DNA of 64,000 bases. Origin: JAOPZW01 sp963807305. GTDB lineage: Bacteria > Actinomycetota > Thermoleophilia > Solirubrobacterales > Solirubrobacteraceae. A program made the position numbers and the translations under genes. The stretch is from the NCBI GenBank assembly GCA_963807305.1, contig CAWEBN010000009.1:1-64000 (forward strand), written 5' to 3'. The notes below the pieces were generated by a model, which saw only the letters and a program-made list of their open reading frames with translations, was not told where the DNA came from and did not search any database. Below are positions 34,394 through 42,556 of the stretch, piece after piece (the stretch's first letter is position 1; every line of letters starts with the position of its first letter).

Positions 34394-34591
34394 ATGGAAA
34401 CTCTCAGACTCACGGACGACGAGGTGAAGGTCCATCTCCGCCAGGCGGTCACCGCCGGGATCATCTGGGGCTGGTACCGCCACCTCCCGCTCAAGGGCCG
34501 CGAATGGGTCGTCAACCCGATGGCCGGCCCGTGCGTCTCGTACGACCGCGACGGCATCCGCTCCTTCTGCGAGATGCTGGCCGCGGTCTGA
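34394..34591 (+). CDS. Small hypothetical protein (65 aa)
   Basis: METLRLTDDEVKVHLRQAVT opens a 65-residue protein that ends in RSFCEMLAAV; the centre IIWGWYRHLPLKGREWVVNP is rich in Trp. It could bind a ligand or partner, but no family is recognised. Located 89 bp after argS, it has its own ATG and normal third-position GC. The 5' spacer has a GAATATTCC stretch, the only AT-rich patch nearby. Independent transcription is likely. The call rests on codon pattern and amino-acid composition alone. Confidence 0.5.
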   Translation: METLRLTDDEVKVHLRQAVTAGIIWGWYRHLPLKGREWVVNPMAGPCVSYDRDGIRSFCEMLAAV

Positions 34592-34631
34592 CGGACGCCG
34601 AGCGGACCGCCGCCCGGCGCCTGCACGCGGC

Positions 34632-35864
34632 TCAGGCGGGGGCGAGCGCGCCGAGCGCGCGCTCGGGCTTCGCGTGCGCGCGCAGGCGCACGAGGGTCCA
34701 TGCGACCACGGCCAGGCCGCCCAGGCCCGCCGTGAGGTAGGTCGCCCGCGCGCCGGCGAGGGAGGCGACGGTGCCGCCGGCCAGGAAGCCGACGCCGACG
34801 GCGGCGGTCATGAGCGCCTCCATCAGCCCCGAGACGCGGGCCTGGAAGGCGTCGCTCACGCGCTCCTGCACGGCGGTCATGAAGAGCACGCCCTCGAGGC
34901 CGTTGCCCGCTCCGCCGAGCGCCGCGAAGGCCACGACCTCGGCGACGCCGGCCGACAGGCCCATGCCCAGGAAGGCCACCGCCTCGGCGACCGCGGCGCC
35001 GATCAGCAGGGCGGCGAGGCCGACGCGGCGCTGGATGCGGCCGACGAGGGCGCCGCCGACGATCATCCCGACGCCCCATGCGCCGAGGACGACGCCGAGG
35101 GCGGCGCTCCCTGCGTGCAGGGTCCCGCGGACGAGCACCACCTCGACCGGCGTGATGGCCATCGCGAAGACGGTGAAGGCCGCGTAGGCGCCGAGCATGA
35201 GGCCGAGCGGCCGCTGGTCGCGGACGTAGGCGACGGCGGCACGCAGGGCGTCGCGCGCCGTCGCGTGGTCCTGCTGCCCGTCGTCGCCGGCGTTGTGGGG
35301 CAGCGGAGCCGACCCGAGCAGAGCGGCGACGGCGAGGAAGGTGAGGGCGTTGAACGCCAGCGCCGCCGGCGCGCCGAGGGTCGCCGTGAGGATGCCGCCG
35401 ACGGCGGCGGCGAGCATGGCGTTGGTCGTGAAGGCCACGTTGACGGCGGCGTTGCCCGCGGCCAGCAGGCCGGCGGGGCGGGTTACCGCGGCGATGGTCG
35501 CGCGCACGAGCGCGCGGCTGACGGGCGCTATGAGCCCGTCAGCGGCGACGAGCGCGAGGATGCCGGCGAGGCCGGCGCGGCCCGCGCTGAGGGCCAGGGC
35601 GGCGAAGATGGCGGCCTGGGCGAGCGCGAGGGCGGGCAGCAGCCGCTGCGGGCGGTGGCGCTCGAGCCGGGCCACGAGCAGCGGGGCGGTGAGCCCGAGC
35701 AAGCAGCGGTGCACGAGCCAGGTGAGGGCCACCGCCGCGGGGCTCTCGGTCAGGCCGTAGACGAGGACTGCGAGCGCGACCTCGGCCGCCCAGTCGCCGA
35801 GCTGGCTGACGGCGTAGGCGCCGAGCAGACGCGGGAAGGCAGGCAGGCGAAGGGCGGCACGCAT
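34632..35864 (-). CDS. MFS transporter (exporter-type)
   Basis: A 410-residue protein with about 10-12 hydrophobic helices and MFS features: LGAYAVSQLGDWAAEVALAV at the N-terminus, a short basic loop VARLERHRPQRLLPAL, and a central cytoplasmic loop with GDDGQQDHATARDA. The pattern resembles EntS/MFS_3 exporters of siderophores or drugs. The substrate is unknown. The repeat-protein gene lies 78 bp upstream on the same strand, so both may share a transcript. No regulator gene adjoins it. Confidence 0.87.
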   Translation of the reverse strand: MRAALRLPAFPRLLGAYAVSQLGDWAAEVALAVLVYGLTESPAAVALTWLVHRCLLGLTAPLLVARLERHRPQRLLPALALAQAAIFAALALSAGRAGLAGILALVAADGLIAPVSRALVRATIAAVTRPAGLLAAGNAAVNVAFTTNAMLAAAVGGILTATLGAPAALAFNALTFLAVAALLGSAPLPHNAGDDGQQDHATARDALRAAVAYVRDQRPLGLMLGAYAAFTVFAMAITPVEVVLVRGTLHAGSAALGVVLGAWGVGMIVGGALVGRIQRRVGLAALLIGAAVAEAVAFLGMGLSAGVAEVVAFAALGGAGNGLEGVLFMTAVQERVSDAFQARVSGLMEALMTAAVGVGFLAGGTVASLAGARATYLTAGLGGLAVVAWTLVRLRAHAKPERALGALAPA

Positions 35865-35942
35865 GGCGGGCTCCCGGGGCGGCGGTGGATGGCAGACGGC
35901 TCCGCCGGCCCGCGGGGCGGGCCGGCGGCGTGACGAGCGGCG

Positions 35943-36278
35943 TCAGGCGACGGGCGCGGGCCGCTTGGATGCGACCGGGGCCGGGACCCGCGTGCCGGCG
36001 GCGGGCGCGGGCCGCTTGGATGCGACCGGGGCCGGGAACCGCGAGCCGGCGGCGGGCGCGGGCCGCTTGGATGCGACCGGGGCCGGGAACCGCGAGCCGG
36101 CGGCGGGCGCGGGCCGCTTGGATGCGACCGGGGCCGGGAACCGCGAGCCGGCGGCGGGCGCGGGCCGCTTGGATGCGACCGGGGCCGGGAGGTTGTGGCC
36201 GGCGTGCGGGGCCGGGATGTTCTTGCCCGCGCGCGGCAGGCCGAGATGGAGCTGGGCGCGGCGAGACTGGCGGGTCAT
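35943..36278 (-). CDS. Pro/Ala-rich 17-residue tandem-repeat protein
   Basis: A 111-residue basic protein. The first 30 residues (MTRQSRRAQLHLGLPRAGKN) are followed by IPAPHAGHNLPAPVASKRPA and then repeats of FPAPVASKRPAPAAGSR, about four and a half units. No signal peptide or membrane helix is visible. GGAGAGAACG precedes the ATG at good spacing. The alternation of PAP with SKR and GSR could make an extended, DNA- or wall-binding rod, but no domain is recognised. It precedes the MFS gene. Repeat number probably varies between strains because the DNA repeats are almost identical. Confidence 0.6.
   Translation of the reverse strand: MTRQSRRAQLHLGLPRAGKNIPAPHAGHNLPAPVASKRPAPAAGSRFPAPVASKRPAPAAGSRFPAPVASKRPAPAAGSRFPAPVASKRPAPAAGTRVPAPVASKRPAPVA
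35952..36190. repeat. 51-bp tandem repeat, five copies
   Basis: GGGCGCGGGCCGCTTGGATG recurs at 35952, 36003, 36054, 36105 and 36156, an exact 51-bp period; the three middle copies are identical. The unit is in frame with the repeat protein on the minus strand. Recent amplification is likely. Confidence 0.92.
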
Positions 36279-36415
36279 CGTTCTCTCCTCGTGAGAAGCC
36301 GCTCGGAGCGGCGGGTGGGTTGATGCCAGCCAGTCTCTGCGCCCGCGCCCCTGGTCGATAGGGACCCAAGGGTGCCGAACGCAATACCCTGGACAACCCT
36401 CGCGGGTAGGCCGCG

Positions 36416-36787
36416 CTAGCCGGCCACCCAGGCCTTCGCCTGCTCGAGCTCGGCCATCGGGAAGACTCGCGCCTCGCCCGGGATCATCCAGCCGAACATC
36501 CGGGTGGCGCGGGCCATCCACTCGATGTCGGTCACGATCGCCGACCGCTCCCAGGCGTCGTGATGGCGCACGGTGAGGTCGAAGCCGAGCTTCGTGTCCG
36601 CCCACAGGGCGCTGGGCTCCATCGCGTCGAGGTGCTCGATCGCGTACAGCGTTCGCAGCCGGACGCCCTCCTCGAGGACCCGGCGCAGCTCGGGCACCAG
36701 CACGTCGGCGTAGTCCTCGCGCGTGACCCGACCCGCGACCCGGAAGCCGAGCGTGCCAGGGGGCATGTCCACCATTCGCTCAACCAT
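36416..36787 (-). CDS. STAS/SpoIIAA-like protein
   Basis: A 123-residue protein beginning MVERMVDMPPGTLGFRVAGR and continuing VTREDYADVLVPELRRVL, AIEHLDAMEPSALWADTKLG, RSAIVTDIEWMARATRMFGW and ending ELEQAKAWVAG. This is the SpoIIAA-like (DUF3478) pattern, a CRAL-TRIO/STAS-like fold of unknown ligand. ATG 36787 is chosen because family members start with M-(I/V)-E, although GGGAG abuts it; ATG 36775 is possible. Divergent from the GNAT gene 74 bp away. Probably a lipid- or small-molecule-binding protein; no operon partner. Confidence 0.75.
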   Translation of the reverse strand: MVERMVDMPPGTLGFRVAGRVTREDYADVLVPELRRVLEEGVRLRTLYAIEHLDAMEPSALWADTKLGFDLTVRHHDAWERSAIVTDIEWMARATRMFGWMIPGEARVFPMAELEQAKAWVAG

Positions 36788-36861
36788 CTCCCGCAATGTA
36801 GTCCCGGCCTGGGAGCGTTGCGAGTCGAATCGGAGCGGGCGCAACGGTTGCGGGACCGACG

Positions 36862-37308
36862 ATGATCTCCGCTATGGGAGCGCAGCTGCTCGCGGGCTAC
36901 CGGCTGGTCGATGCGGCGCCCGGCGTCGAGGAGTACCTCGCGCTGCGACAGCGCGCGGGGCTGTCGCCGAAGACCCGCGAGCAGGCGGCGGCCGCGCTGC
37001 CGGGCAGCTGGGCGGCGTGCCATGTCGTGCACGAAGCCAGCCGCCAGACGGTCGGCATGGGACGCGTCCTCGGCGACGGCGGCTGGTACTTCCACATCGT
37101 CGACATCGCCGTCCTGCCAGAGCATCAGCGCCGCGGCCTGGGCGACGCCATTCTGCGCTCACTGCTGGACCGGATCCGCAGCCAAGCGCCGAGGGGCGCC
37201 TACGTCAACCTCCTGGCCGACCCGCCCGGCCGCCGCCTCTACGCTCGCCACGGCTTCGCGGAGACCGCACCGCACTCGGTCGGCATGGCGGTGCGACTCG
37301 GGCCGTGA
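36862..37308 (+). CDS. GNAT-family N-acetyltransferase
   Basis: A 148-residue GNAT protein with the acetyl-CoA-binding segment IAVLPEHQRRGLGDAILRSL (Q/RxxGxG/A near residue 95) and a C-terminal NLLADPPGRRLYARHGFAET, the usual beta6-7 region. An ATG at 36862 or 36874 could start it; the family normally begins near GYRLVDA. The acceptor substrate is unknown. The 390 bp downstream hold no strong gene. Confidence 0.85.
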   Translation: MISAMGAQLLAGYRLVDAAPGVEEYLALRQRAGLSPKTREQAAAALPGSWAACHVVHEASRQTVGMGRVLGDGGWYFHIVDIAVLPEHQRRGLGDAILRSLLDRIRSQAPRGAYVNLLADPPGRRLYARHGFAETAPHSVGMAVRLGP

Positions 37309-37365
37309 ACGCGCGAGGCCCGCCGGAGGCGGAGCCTTCGCTCACAGCCGCTGACGAGGAGGACC

Positions 37366-37533
37366 TCAGCGGACCCTGTAGCTGTAGGGGATCGCCAGCT
37401 GCGGTGCCGGCTCTTGAGGACGAACGACCACGCGGTTCGCGCGTGCGTCGCGCAGTACGCGGGACTTCGCGAGAGCATGGTGGAAGCGAGGCATCCCCGC
37501 GACCTTCGCCAGCACCGATCCGAGGGCGACCAT
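37366..37533 (-). CDS. Possible 55-residue protein
   Basis: A short ATG-started frame reads MVALGSVLAKVAGMPRFHHA and ends APQLAIPYSYRVR. It has a plausible composition but no recognisable domain and no strong ribosome site. It could be a small gene, a decayed fragment, or chance. It stands alone in the spacer between the GNAT and CMD genes. Confidence 0.2.
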   Translation of the reverse strand: MVALGSVLAKVAGMPRFHHALAKSRVLRDARANRVVVRPQEPAPQLAIPYSYRVR

Positions 37534-37637
37534 TGCAGTGGTCCCACAGAACGTCTGTCAAGCGCGCCGCGGTGATCGGACGGCGGGGCAAGCCGGGCGG
37601 CGGTCGTCGACCCGATCCCAAGGCCGCGGCGATGGGT

Positions 37638-37664
37638 GTCACGGGCTCGATCCAGGCGGTGTCT
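37638..37664 (+). promoter_or_regulatory. ECF41-type promoter motif upstream of CMD
   Basis: TGTCACG (37638-37644), a 16-bp spacer and TGTC (37661-37664) differ by one base in each box from the ECF41 pattern TGTCACA-N16-CGTC as I recall it. It lies 34 bp before the CMD start codon, a sensible leader length. Confidence 0.5.
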
Positions 37665-37698
37665 TCATGCCAAACCGGCAACGCACAAGGAGGACACC

Positions 37699-38264
37699 AT
37701 GGCCCTACGCATTCCGAAGGCCGAGCTCCCCACCGAGCTCAGCGAGAGCATGATCGAGCAGCTCGGCGCCGTGCCCGAGCCCGTCGAGGTGACGTGGCAC
37801 AACCCGAAGGTCGCCGAGGCCTCCCAGGAGTTCGGGGCCAAGGTGGCCGAGTGGGATGCGGCCGACGAGAGCCTCAAGTCGTTCGCGCACATGGCCGTCG
37901 CGGCGCAGGTCGGCTGCAGCTGGTGCCTCGACATCGACTACTTCCAGGCGCAGAACGAGAACCTGGACCTGGCCAAGGCGAGCCAGGTGCCGCGCTGGCG
38001 GGAGTCGGAGGTGTTCACGCCGCTGGAGCGCGACGTGCTGGAGTACGCCGAGGCGATGACGAACACGCCGCCGACCGTCACCGACGAGCTGTCCGCGCGC
38101 CTGCTCGACCGGCTCGGCCCGGCGGCGATGGTCGAGCTCACCGTGTTCATCGCCTTTGCCAACTTCGTCGACCAGGAGCAACACGGCGCTCGGGATCGAC
38201 GTCGCAGGGCTTCTCCGCCGCGTGCGAGATTCCGCTGGCCGCGCGCCCGGAGATCGCGGCGTAG
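37699..38264 (+). CDS. Carboxymuconolactone decarboxylase/AhpD-like protein (two apparent +1 frameshifts)
   Basis: The frame from ATG 37699 (AAGGAGG upstream) encodes LRIPKAELPTELSESMIEQL and the AhpD-like redox motif VAAQVGCSWCLDIDYFQAQ. Homology breaks after IAFANFVD near 38173, resumes one frame on as RSNTALGIDVA, breaks again near 38207 and ends as GFSAACEIPLAARPEIAA. Removing one base at each point gives 187 residues, a normal length. CMD/AhpD proteins are alkylhydroperoxidase-like. CMD genes are the commonest partner of ECF41 sigma genes, and the ECF41 gene begins 12 bp downstream. The shifts are either consensus errors or decay. Confidence 0.8.
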
Positions 38265-38275
38265 CGTCGACGACC

Positions 38276-39141
38276 ATGACCGACGACCCGTTCGTCGCCC
38301 ATCGCAGCCTGCTGTTCACGGTCGCCTACGAGATGCTCGGGTCGGCGGCCGACGCGGAGGACGTGCTGCAGGAGTCCTGGCTGCGGTGGGCCGACGTCGA
38401 CCACTCGCAGGTGCGTCGACCCGCGGGCGTACCTCATCCGGGTCGTCACACGGCAGGCACTCAACCGGCTGCGAACGTTGTCGCGTCGCCGCGAGGATTA
38501 CGTCGGGCGAGTGGCTGCCGGAACCGCTGCTGACCAGCCCTGATGTCGCCGAGGACGTCGAGCTCGCGGAGTGCGTCTCGATCGCGATGCTGACCGTGCT
38601 GGAAACGCTCGGGCCGACGGAGCGCGCGGTGTTCGTGCTCCGCGAGGTCTTCGACATGCCGTACGGCGAGATCGCCGAGGCCGTCGGGAAGTCCGCGGCC
38701 GCGGTGCGGCAGATCGCGCGGCGGGCGCGCGAGCATGTCGCGGCTCGGCGGCCGCGGGTACAGGTGAGCCGGTCCGAGCAGGAGGCCGTGGTGGAGCGGT
38801 TCCTGATCGCATTGCGAACCGGGCGGTTGCAGGAGCTGATGGAGGTCATGGCGCCGGACGTGGTCCTGATCGCCGATGGTGGCGGGCTCGCGGCCGCCGC
38901 TCTGGCTCCGATCCACGGGGCCGAACCCGTGGCGACGTTGCTCGCGCGCGCGAACCGGGCGCCCGCGTTCGAGACGACGACCGTGTGGCTCAACGGCGCG
39001 CCTGCCGGCCGGATCGAGGTCGACGGCGAGCCGACCGCGGTGAGCCTCGTGGTGGAGGACGGGCGGGTCACCCGGATCTACGTGATGAGAAACCCGCGGA
39101 AGCTGACCCGGCTGGACGAACCGGCCGCACTCGCCAGGTGA
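38276..39141 (+). CDS. Second ECF41-family sigma factor (two apparent +1 frameshifts)
   Basis: The start DDPFVAHRSLLFTVAYEMLG and DAEDVLQESWLRWADVDHSQ (region 2) are in one frame; AYLIRVVTRQALNRLRTLSR is in the next; GEWLPEPLLTSPDVAEDVEL, LGPTERAVFVLREVFDMPYG and IAEAVGKSAAAVRQIARRAR (region 4) are in the third, followed by the SnoaL-like domain with LIADGGG and the terminal NPRKL motif of ECF41. Extra bases near 38417 and 38505 explain this; correction gives 287 residues. It pairs with the CMD gene upstream, a classical ECF41-COE module, and is distinct from the ECF41 at 20474. Confidence 0.8.
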
Positions 39142-39182
39142 GCCCGCCGCCGCTCTGGCGTCGTCAATGAGGCGGCCGAAGC

Positions 39183-39210
39183 AGAAAACCCCGCCGTAGC
39201 GGGGCTTTCT
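39183..39210 (-). terminator. Terminator attached to the tRNA fragment
   Basis: Twelve-base arms with one mismatch (AGAAAACCCCGC and GCGGGGCTTTCT around CGTA) form a hairpin. Read on the minus strand it lies just after the duplicated tRNA-Gly 3' end and ends in a T-rich run, as a tRNA terminator would. It may also end the ECF41 transcript. Confidence 0.65.
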
Positions 39211-39212
39211 GA

Positions 39213-39256
39213 AGAGCGGCGGACGAGGCTCGAACTCGCGACCCTCAGCTTCGGAA
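39213..39256 (-). repeat. Direct repeat: tRNA-Gly 3'-half fragment (att-like)
   Basis: 44 bases match 41894-41937 with one mismatch. They correspond to the tRNA-Gly from the 3' acceptor through the T arm to the anticodon loop; the 5' half is absent. Same orientation as the intact tRNA. This is what remains at the far end when an element integrates into a tRNA 3' end. Confidence 0.85.
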
Positions 39257-39348
39257 TATGAGGAAGGGGTCGCAGGCATCCCGTCCTGCCCGGGAAATCG
39301 GCTCTGCCTCGCAGGTCGCCCCCGGCGGGGAAGCTGAAGTCGCCGGCC

Positions 39349-41588
39349 TCAGCAGAAGATGTGGGCGGCGCTTCGTTCCGCGTGGGCGGAGCTGGCGCAG
39401 CCGAACGGCCCGGTGACCGTCACCGGGGCGGAGGCGATGTTGTTGGGGAGCGACGCTTCCTCGGTGGATGTCCCTGCGACGGCGCGATTGGTGAACTGCG
39501 AGGCCGGGGTGTCCAGGCGCATGCGGACGGTGATGGTCGCGGTGGCGCCGTGCTCGATCGTGCCCAGCCGGCAGATGACCAGCCGTCCGGTCCTGCAGCG
39601 CCCGGCCGCGGTGTGAACCACCACCGCGCTCGCCCGGCCGCGTGCTTGGTCGACGAGCACCACGTTCTGTGCGGTGTCGGCCCCGCGGTTCTTGACGGTG
39701 ATCCGGAACCCTACGGCGTGCCCGCTGGCGACCAGCGGTGTCGTCGCCACCTTGCGCACGGTCAGGTCGGACACCTGGTAGGCCGGTTCGGGGGATCCCG
39801 GGAGCGGTGGAGTCGGTCCCGGGTTCGGGGGGGCCGGTTGTGTTGGGGTCGCCGAGAAGGTGTTGGTGAAGACGCAGTGGACGTGGGGGGTCTTGCGGGT
39901 CAACACGATGTCCGCCACCCCCTGGCCGAAGGGGATCGCCACCCCGTTGCAGACGACCGTGGTCAGGGTCCATGTCCCGGTGGAGCTGAGGGGTGGCTGT
40001 TCGACGATGTGATAGACGCCGAGGCGAAGGTTGTCGGTGGCATCGGCGGGGGTTTGCGGCTTGGCATCGGCCGCCACCCCGGAGCTGGTCGTCGTCGCGT
40101 TCTGGAGGTGCGGCGTCGGCGGCCCCGTGGCCGGCGTGACCACGAAGGAGGCGGTGCCGACGCCGCCCTCGGTGATCTTCGCGATCGAGATCGAGCCGCG
40201 CGGGACGAATGTGTTGGCGAACGTGCAGACGACCGATTGGCCGCTGTGGATCTCGACGGCGAACGGCTTGGTCGTCGATCGGCTCGCGCCGTTGCAGCTC
40301 ACATGGCGCAGGTGCCAGCGCCCATGAGGCGACGTTGGCTTCTGTTCTCCGATCACGTAGTGGCCCGGCGCGAGGCTGAGCAGCGAGGGGACCGCGTCGA
40401 CAGGAACCCCTGGTTGCGTGGTGGTCGCATGCGCCTGGTGGACCTCGCCCCGGCCCGGCGACGGCGTTACCGTGTAGGAGAAGGTGCCAACGCCTCCCAG
40501 GGTGACCTTGCGGATCGTCAGGCCGCCGGGTGGGGGCACATAGGCGTTCTCATAGACGCAGGTGGCATGATCCCCCTCCACCAGATGGATCTGGGCGGTC
40601 GACCCGTTGACGGTGAAAGTGCTGGTCCCAGCGGAGCTGCTGCAGTCGACGCGATCCAGCCGGTAGTTGGCCACCGCGCCCTCGGTGACGGTCCAGGTCT
40701 TCTTGCCGGCGCGATAGAAGTCCATCGACCCGCCGTTCGCCAGCCGGAAGCCGTTGACGTCGTAGGAGATGTCCCCGCTGAACGGGAAAGCACGGGTTGT
40801 CGCCGGGCGGCGCGCCGGTGACCTGCTTCCGGATGGTGATCGTCCCGCTCGTGGGCGGCGGGATCACCACGTACTCGTAGCAGAAGATGTGGTGGATTCC
40901 GCCCGGGAACGAGATGCCCTCGACGTTGTCTCCGTAGTTGTTGTCATTGCCGCAGCGCAGCGCGCCGAACGCATAGGCGAGGGTCGCCCGGCATGCTCTC
41001 GAAGAACTTCTGTGCGAGCACCGGGTCGGCCGGCGTACCGCCCTGCAGCCTGAGGGCCCACTGCCCCGCGTTGGCCACGTTGAGCTGCTCCTGGGTCAGC
41101 TCGAACGTCGTCGCGCCGGCGATCTGGTCAGTACCGATCGGCGTGCCGTCCTGGTCGAGCAGGGCCGTCTGCGCTTCGGTCGTGACCGGAGGAAACGCAT
41201 GGTTGACTACCGTCAGCGAACCCCACGGACCGGCGAGCGGGGCCAGATCGGGCTGCCTACCCATCGTGAACTCCCAGCCGGTGAGCGGCCTGCATTTCGT
41301 CTGGGGGTCCTGGTCCTCGAAGGTCGGGTTGACCAGATCAGTGGCCCCATACGGCGAATTGGGCCCCACGTTCTGCAGGGTCTGCATGAGGTCGTCTCGG
41401 AACCGGTTGGCGAAGATGTCGCTGTAGCTGTCGCACTCGCGCGCGGCGAAGGTGACCCGGTACCCGGTCCCCTGCGCTGTGGCCGGAGCCGTCCCGACGC
41501 ACAGCCAGACGCCGCAAGCCAGCGCTACCACGGTCAGCCGGCGCCACACTCGCTGCGACGAGCGCTTCCGAGTGCCAGGCACCCACAT
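39349..41588 (-). CDS. Secreted DUF11/prealbumin-like repeat surface protein (two apparent +1 frameshifts)
   Basis: An N-terminal signal peptide (RRLTVVALACGVWLCVG, cleavage after APATAQG) is followed by a 190-residue region of unknown fold. After it come three modules of about 100 residues, each beginning ITIRKQV, LTIRKVTLGG or ISIAKITEGG and ending CVYENAYV, CTFANTFV or CVFTNTFS. A Pro-rich linker and a DUF11-type domain (DLTVRKVATTPLVASGHAVG to NIASAPVTV) complete it. Homology shifts frame near 40982 and 40783; removing one base each gives about 745 residues. GTG 41651 is an alternative start. No LPxTG or membrane anchor is seen. Likely an adhesin or envelope protein, and the only gene of the tRNA-bounded island. 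Confidence 0.72.
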
Positions 41589-41862
41589 CCAGGATCCGAC
41601 ACCCACACGCGCAACATAGACGCCCTCGCACCCGGAGAGCAATCGATGCACCGCCGGATACAGGCGCCAGGCCGCGCCCGCGAGGCGATTCGGGCGGTCC
41701 TCCGTCAGGTGCGGACGGCGCTGCGCCCACCACAGGGCTCACCCCGGCGTGGTGCTGCCGGTGACGAGGGCTCATCCCGGATCGGCTCACCCCGCAGTCG
41801 GCCTCGCGCCTCATCCCGCTACTCGCGAGTGACTCTCAGCCGACAGCACGTCTGTAGCCAAA

Positions 41863-41891
41863 CGAAAACCCCGCGATGAGCAGGGTTTTCG
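41863..41891 (-). terminator. tRNA-Gly terminator
   Basis: CGAAAACCC (41863-41871) pairs with GGGTTTTCG (41883-41891), with further inner pairs around GATGA. On the minus strand it begins a few bases after the tRNA 3' end and ends in a T-rich tail. Confidence 0.8.
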
Positions 41892-41895
41892 TGAG

Positions 41896-41969
41896 AGCGG
41901 CGGACGAGGCTCGAACTCGCGACCCTCAGCTTGGGAAGCTGATGCTCTACCAACTGAGCTACCGCCGCC
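41896..41969 (-). tRNA. tRNA-Gly (anticodon CCC)
   Basis: On the minus strand the acceptor GCGGCGG pairs with CCGCCGC, followed by discriminator T. The D arm TAGCTCAGTTGGTAGAGC is standard, the anticodon arm is TCAGC-TTCCCAA-GCTGA with CCC at 34-36, and the T arm includes GGTTCGA-type GAGTTCGAG. CCA is not encoded. 74 nt. Its 3' half recurs at 39213-39256, marking an integration site. Confidence 0.95.
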
Positions 41970-42007
41970 TGCGTCGGCAAGCATAGCCGCCGATTACCCT
42001 TGCGGAC

Positions 42008-42556
42008 GTGAAGCGTTCCGCCGTCCCCATCGCCGTCGCCGTGTTGGCGGCTGCCCTCGTCGGGCTGCTGGTCTACGGCGTGGTGGCGCGGCGCGACGAC
42101 ACGTCGCTGGACTCCGCGGTGCGCAAGGGGCAGCGGCCGGCCGCGCCCGGCGCGGGGGTGACGCTGCCGGTGCTCGACGGGCCCGGGCGGCGCTCGCTGG
42201 CCGAGCTGCGCGGCAAGGTCGTGGTGCTCAACTTCTGGGCCTCGTGGTGCGGGCCGTGCGAGAACGAGGCGCCGGTGCTCGAGCGCGCGCAGCGCAGGCT
42301 CGCCGGCGCCGGCGGCACGGTCCTCGGCGTGACCTACAAGGACGACGCCTCCGCCTCGCGCGACTTCGTCAAGAAGTACAAGCTGACCTACCCGAGCCTG
42401 CGCGACGACCGGCTCGACCTCGCGCCCAAGTACGGGACCACGAAGCTGCCCGAGACCTTCGTCATCGACAAGGCCGGCCACGTGGTGGCGATGTCGCGCG
42501 GCGAGGTCTCGCCCGACTTCCTTTCGCAGGCCATCGACCGGGCGCAGGCGGACTGA
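42008..42556 (+). CDS. Membrane-anchored thioredoxin (TlpA/ResA/CcmG-like)
   Basis: A 182-residue protein: N-terminal signal anchor (VPIAVAVLAAALVGLLVYGV), then a thioredoxin fold with GKVVVLNFWASWCGPCENEA (active-site CxxC near residue 81), TVLGVTYKDDASASRDFVKK and the cis-Pro region TTKLPETFVIDK. It should reduce apocytochrome c or CcmH thiols outside the membrane. First gene of a tlpA-ccmH-ccdA cluster: its stop overlaps the ccmH ATG (TGATG). Located 38 bp past the tRNA-Gly 5' end, so the island insertion did not disrupt it. Confidence 0.92.
   Translation: MKRSAVPIAVAVLAAALVGLLVYGVVARRDDTSLDSAVRKGQRPAAPGAGVTLPVLDGPGRRSLAELRGKVVVLNFWASWCGPCENEAPVLERAQRRLAGAGGTVLGVTYKDDASASRDFVKKYKLTYPSLRDDRLDLAPKYGTTKLPETFVIDKAGHVVAMSRGEVSPDFLSQAIDRAQAD

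Larger units (their letters stand above)
37309..37698. other. 390-bp spacer before the CMD gene
   Basis: No convincing gene is seen here. It holds a possible 55-codon frame on the minus strand (37366-37533) and an ECF41-type promoter motif at 37638-37664. GC content is somewhat lower than in core regions. Confidence 0.6.
39213..41937. mobile_element. Putative 2.7-kb island bounded by tRNA-Gly direct repeats
   Basis: A perfect 39-bp direct repeat (plus four more bases after one mismatch) links the intact tRNA-Gly with a 3' fragment 2.7 kb away. The interval contains one recognisable gene, a secreted repeat protein, and no integrase. GC appears lower than in flanking core genes. The geometry fits site-specific insertion at a tRNA gene, now either non-autonomous or reduced by deletion. 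A simple tRNA duplication followed by loss of the 5' half is the alternative. Confidence 0.55.

Noticed and set aside
35952..36190. CRISPR array
   Set aside because: 51-bp units are head-to-tail, in frame and nearly identical, without spacers; protein-coding repeat.
39213..39256. A second functional tRNA-Gly gene
   Set aside because: Only the 3' half is present; no D arm or 5' acceptor strand.
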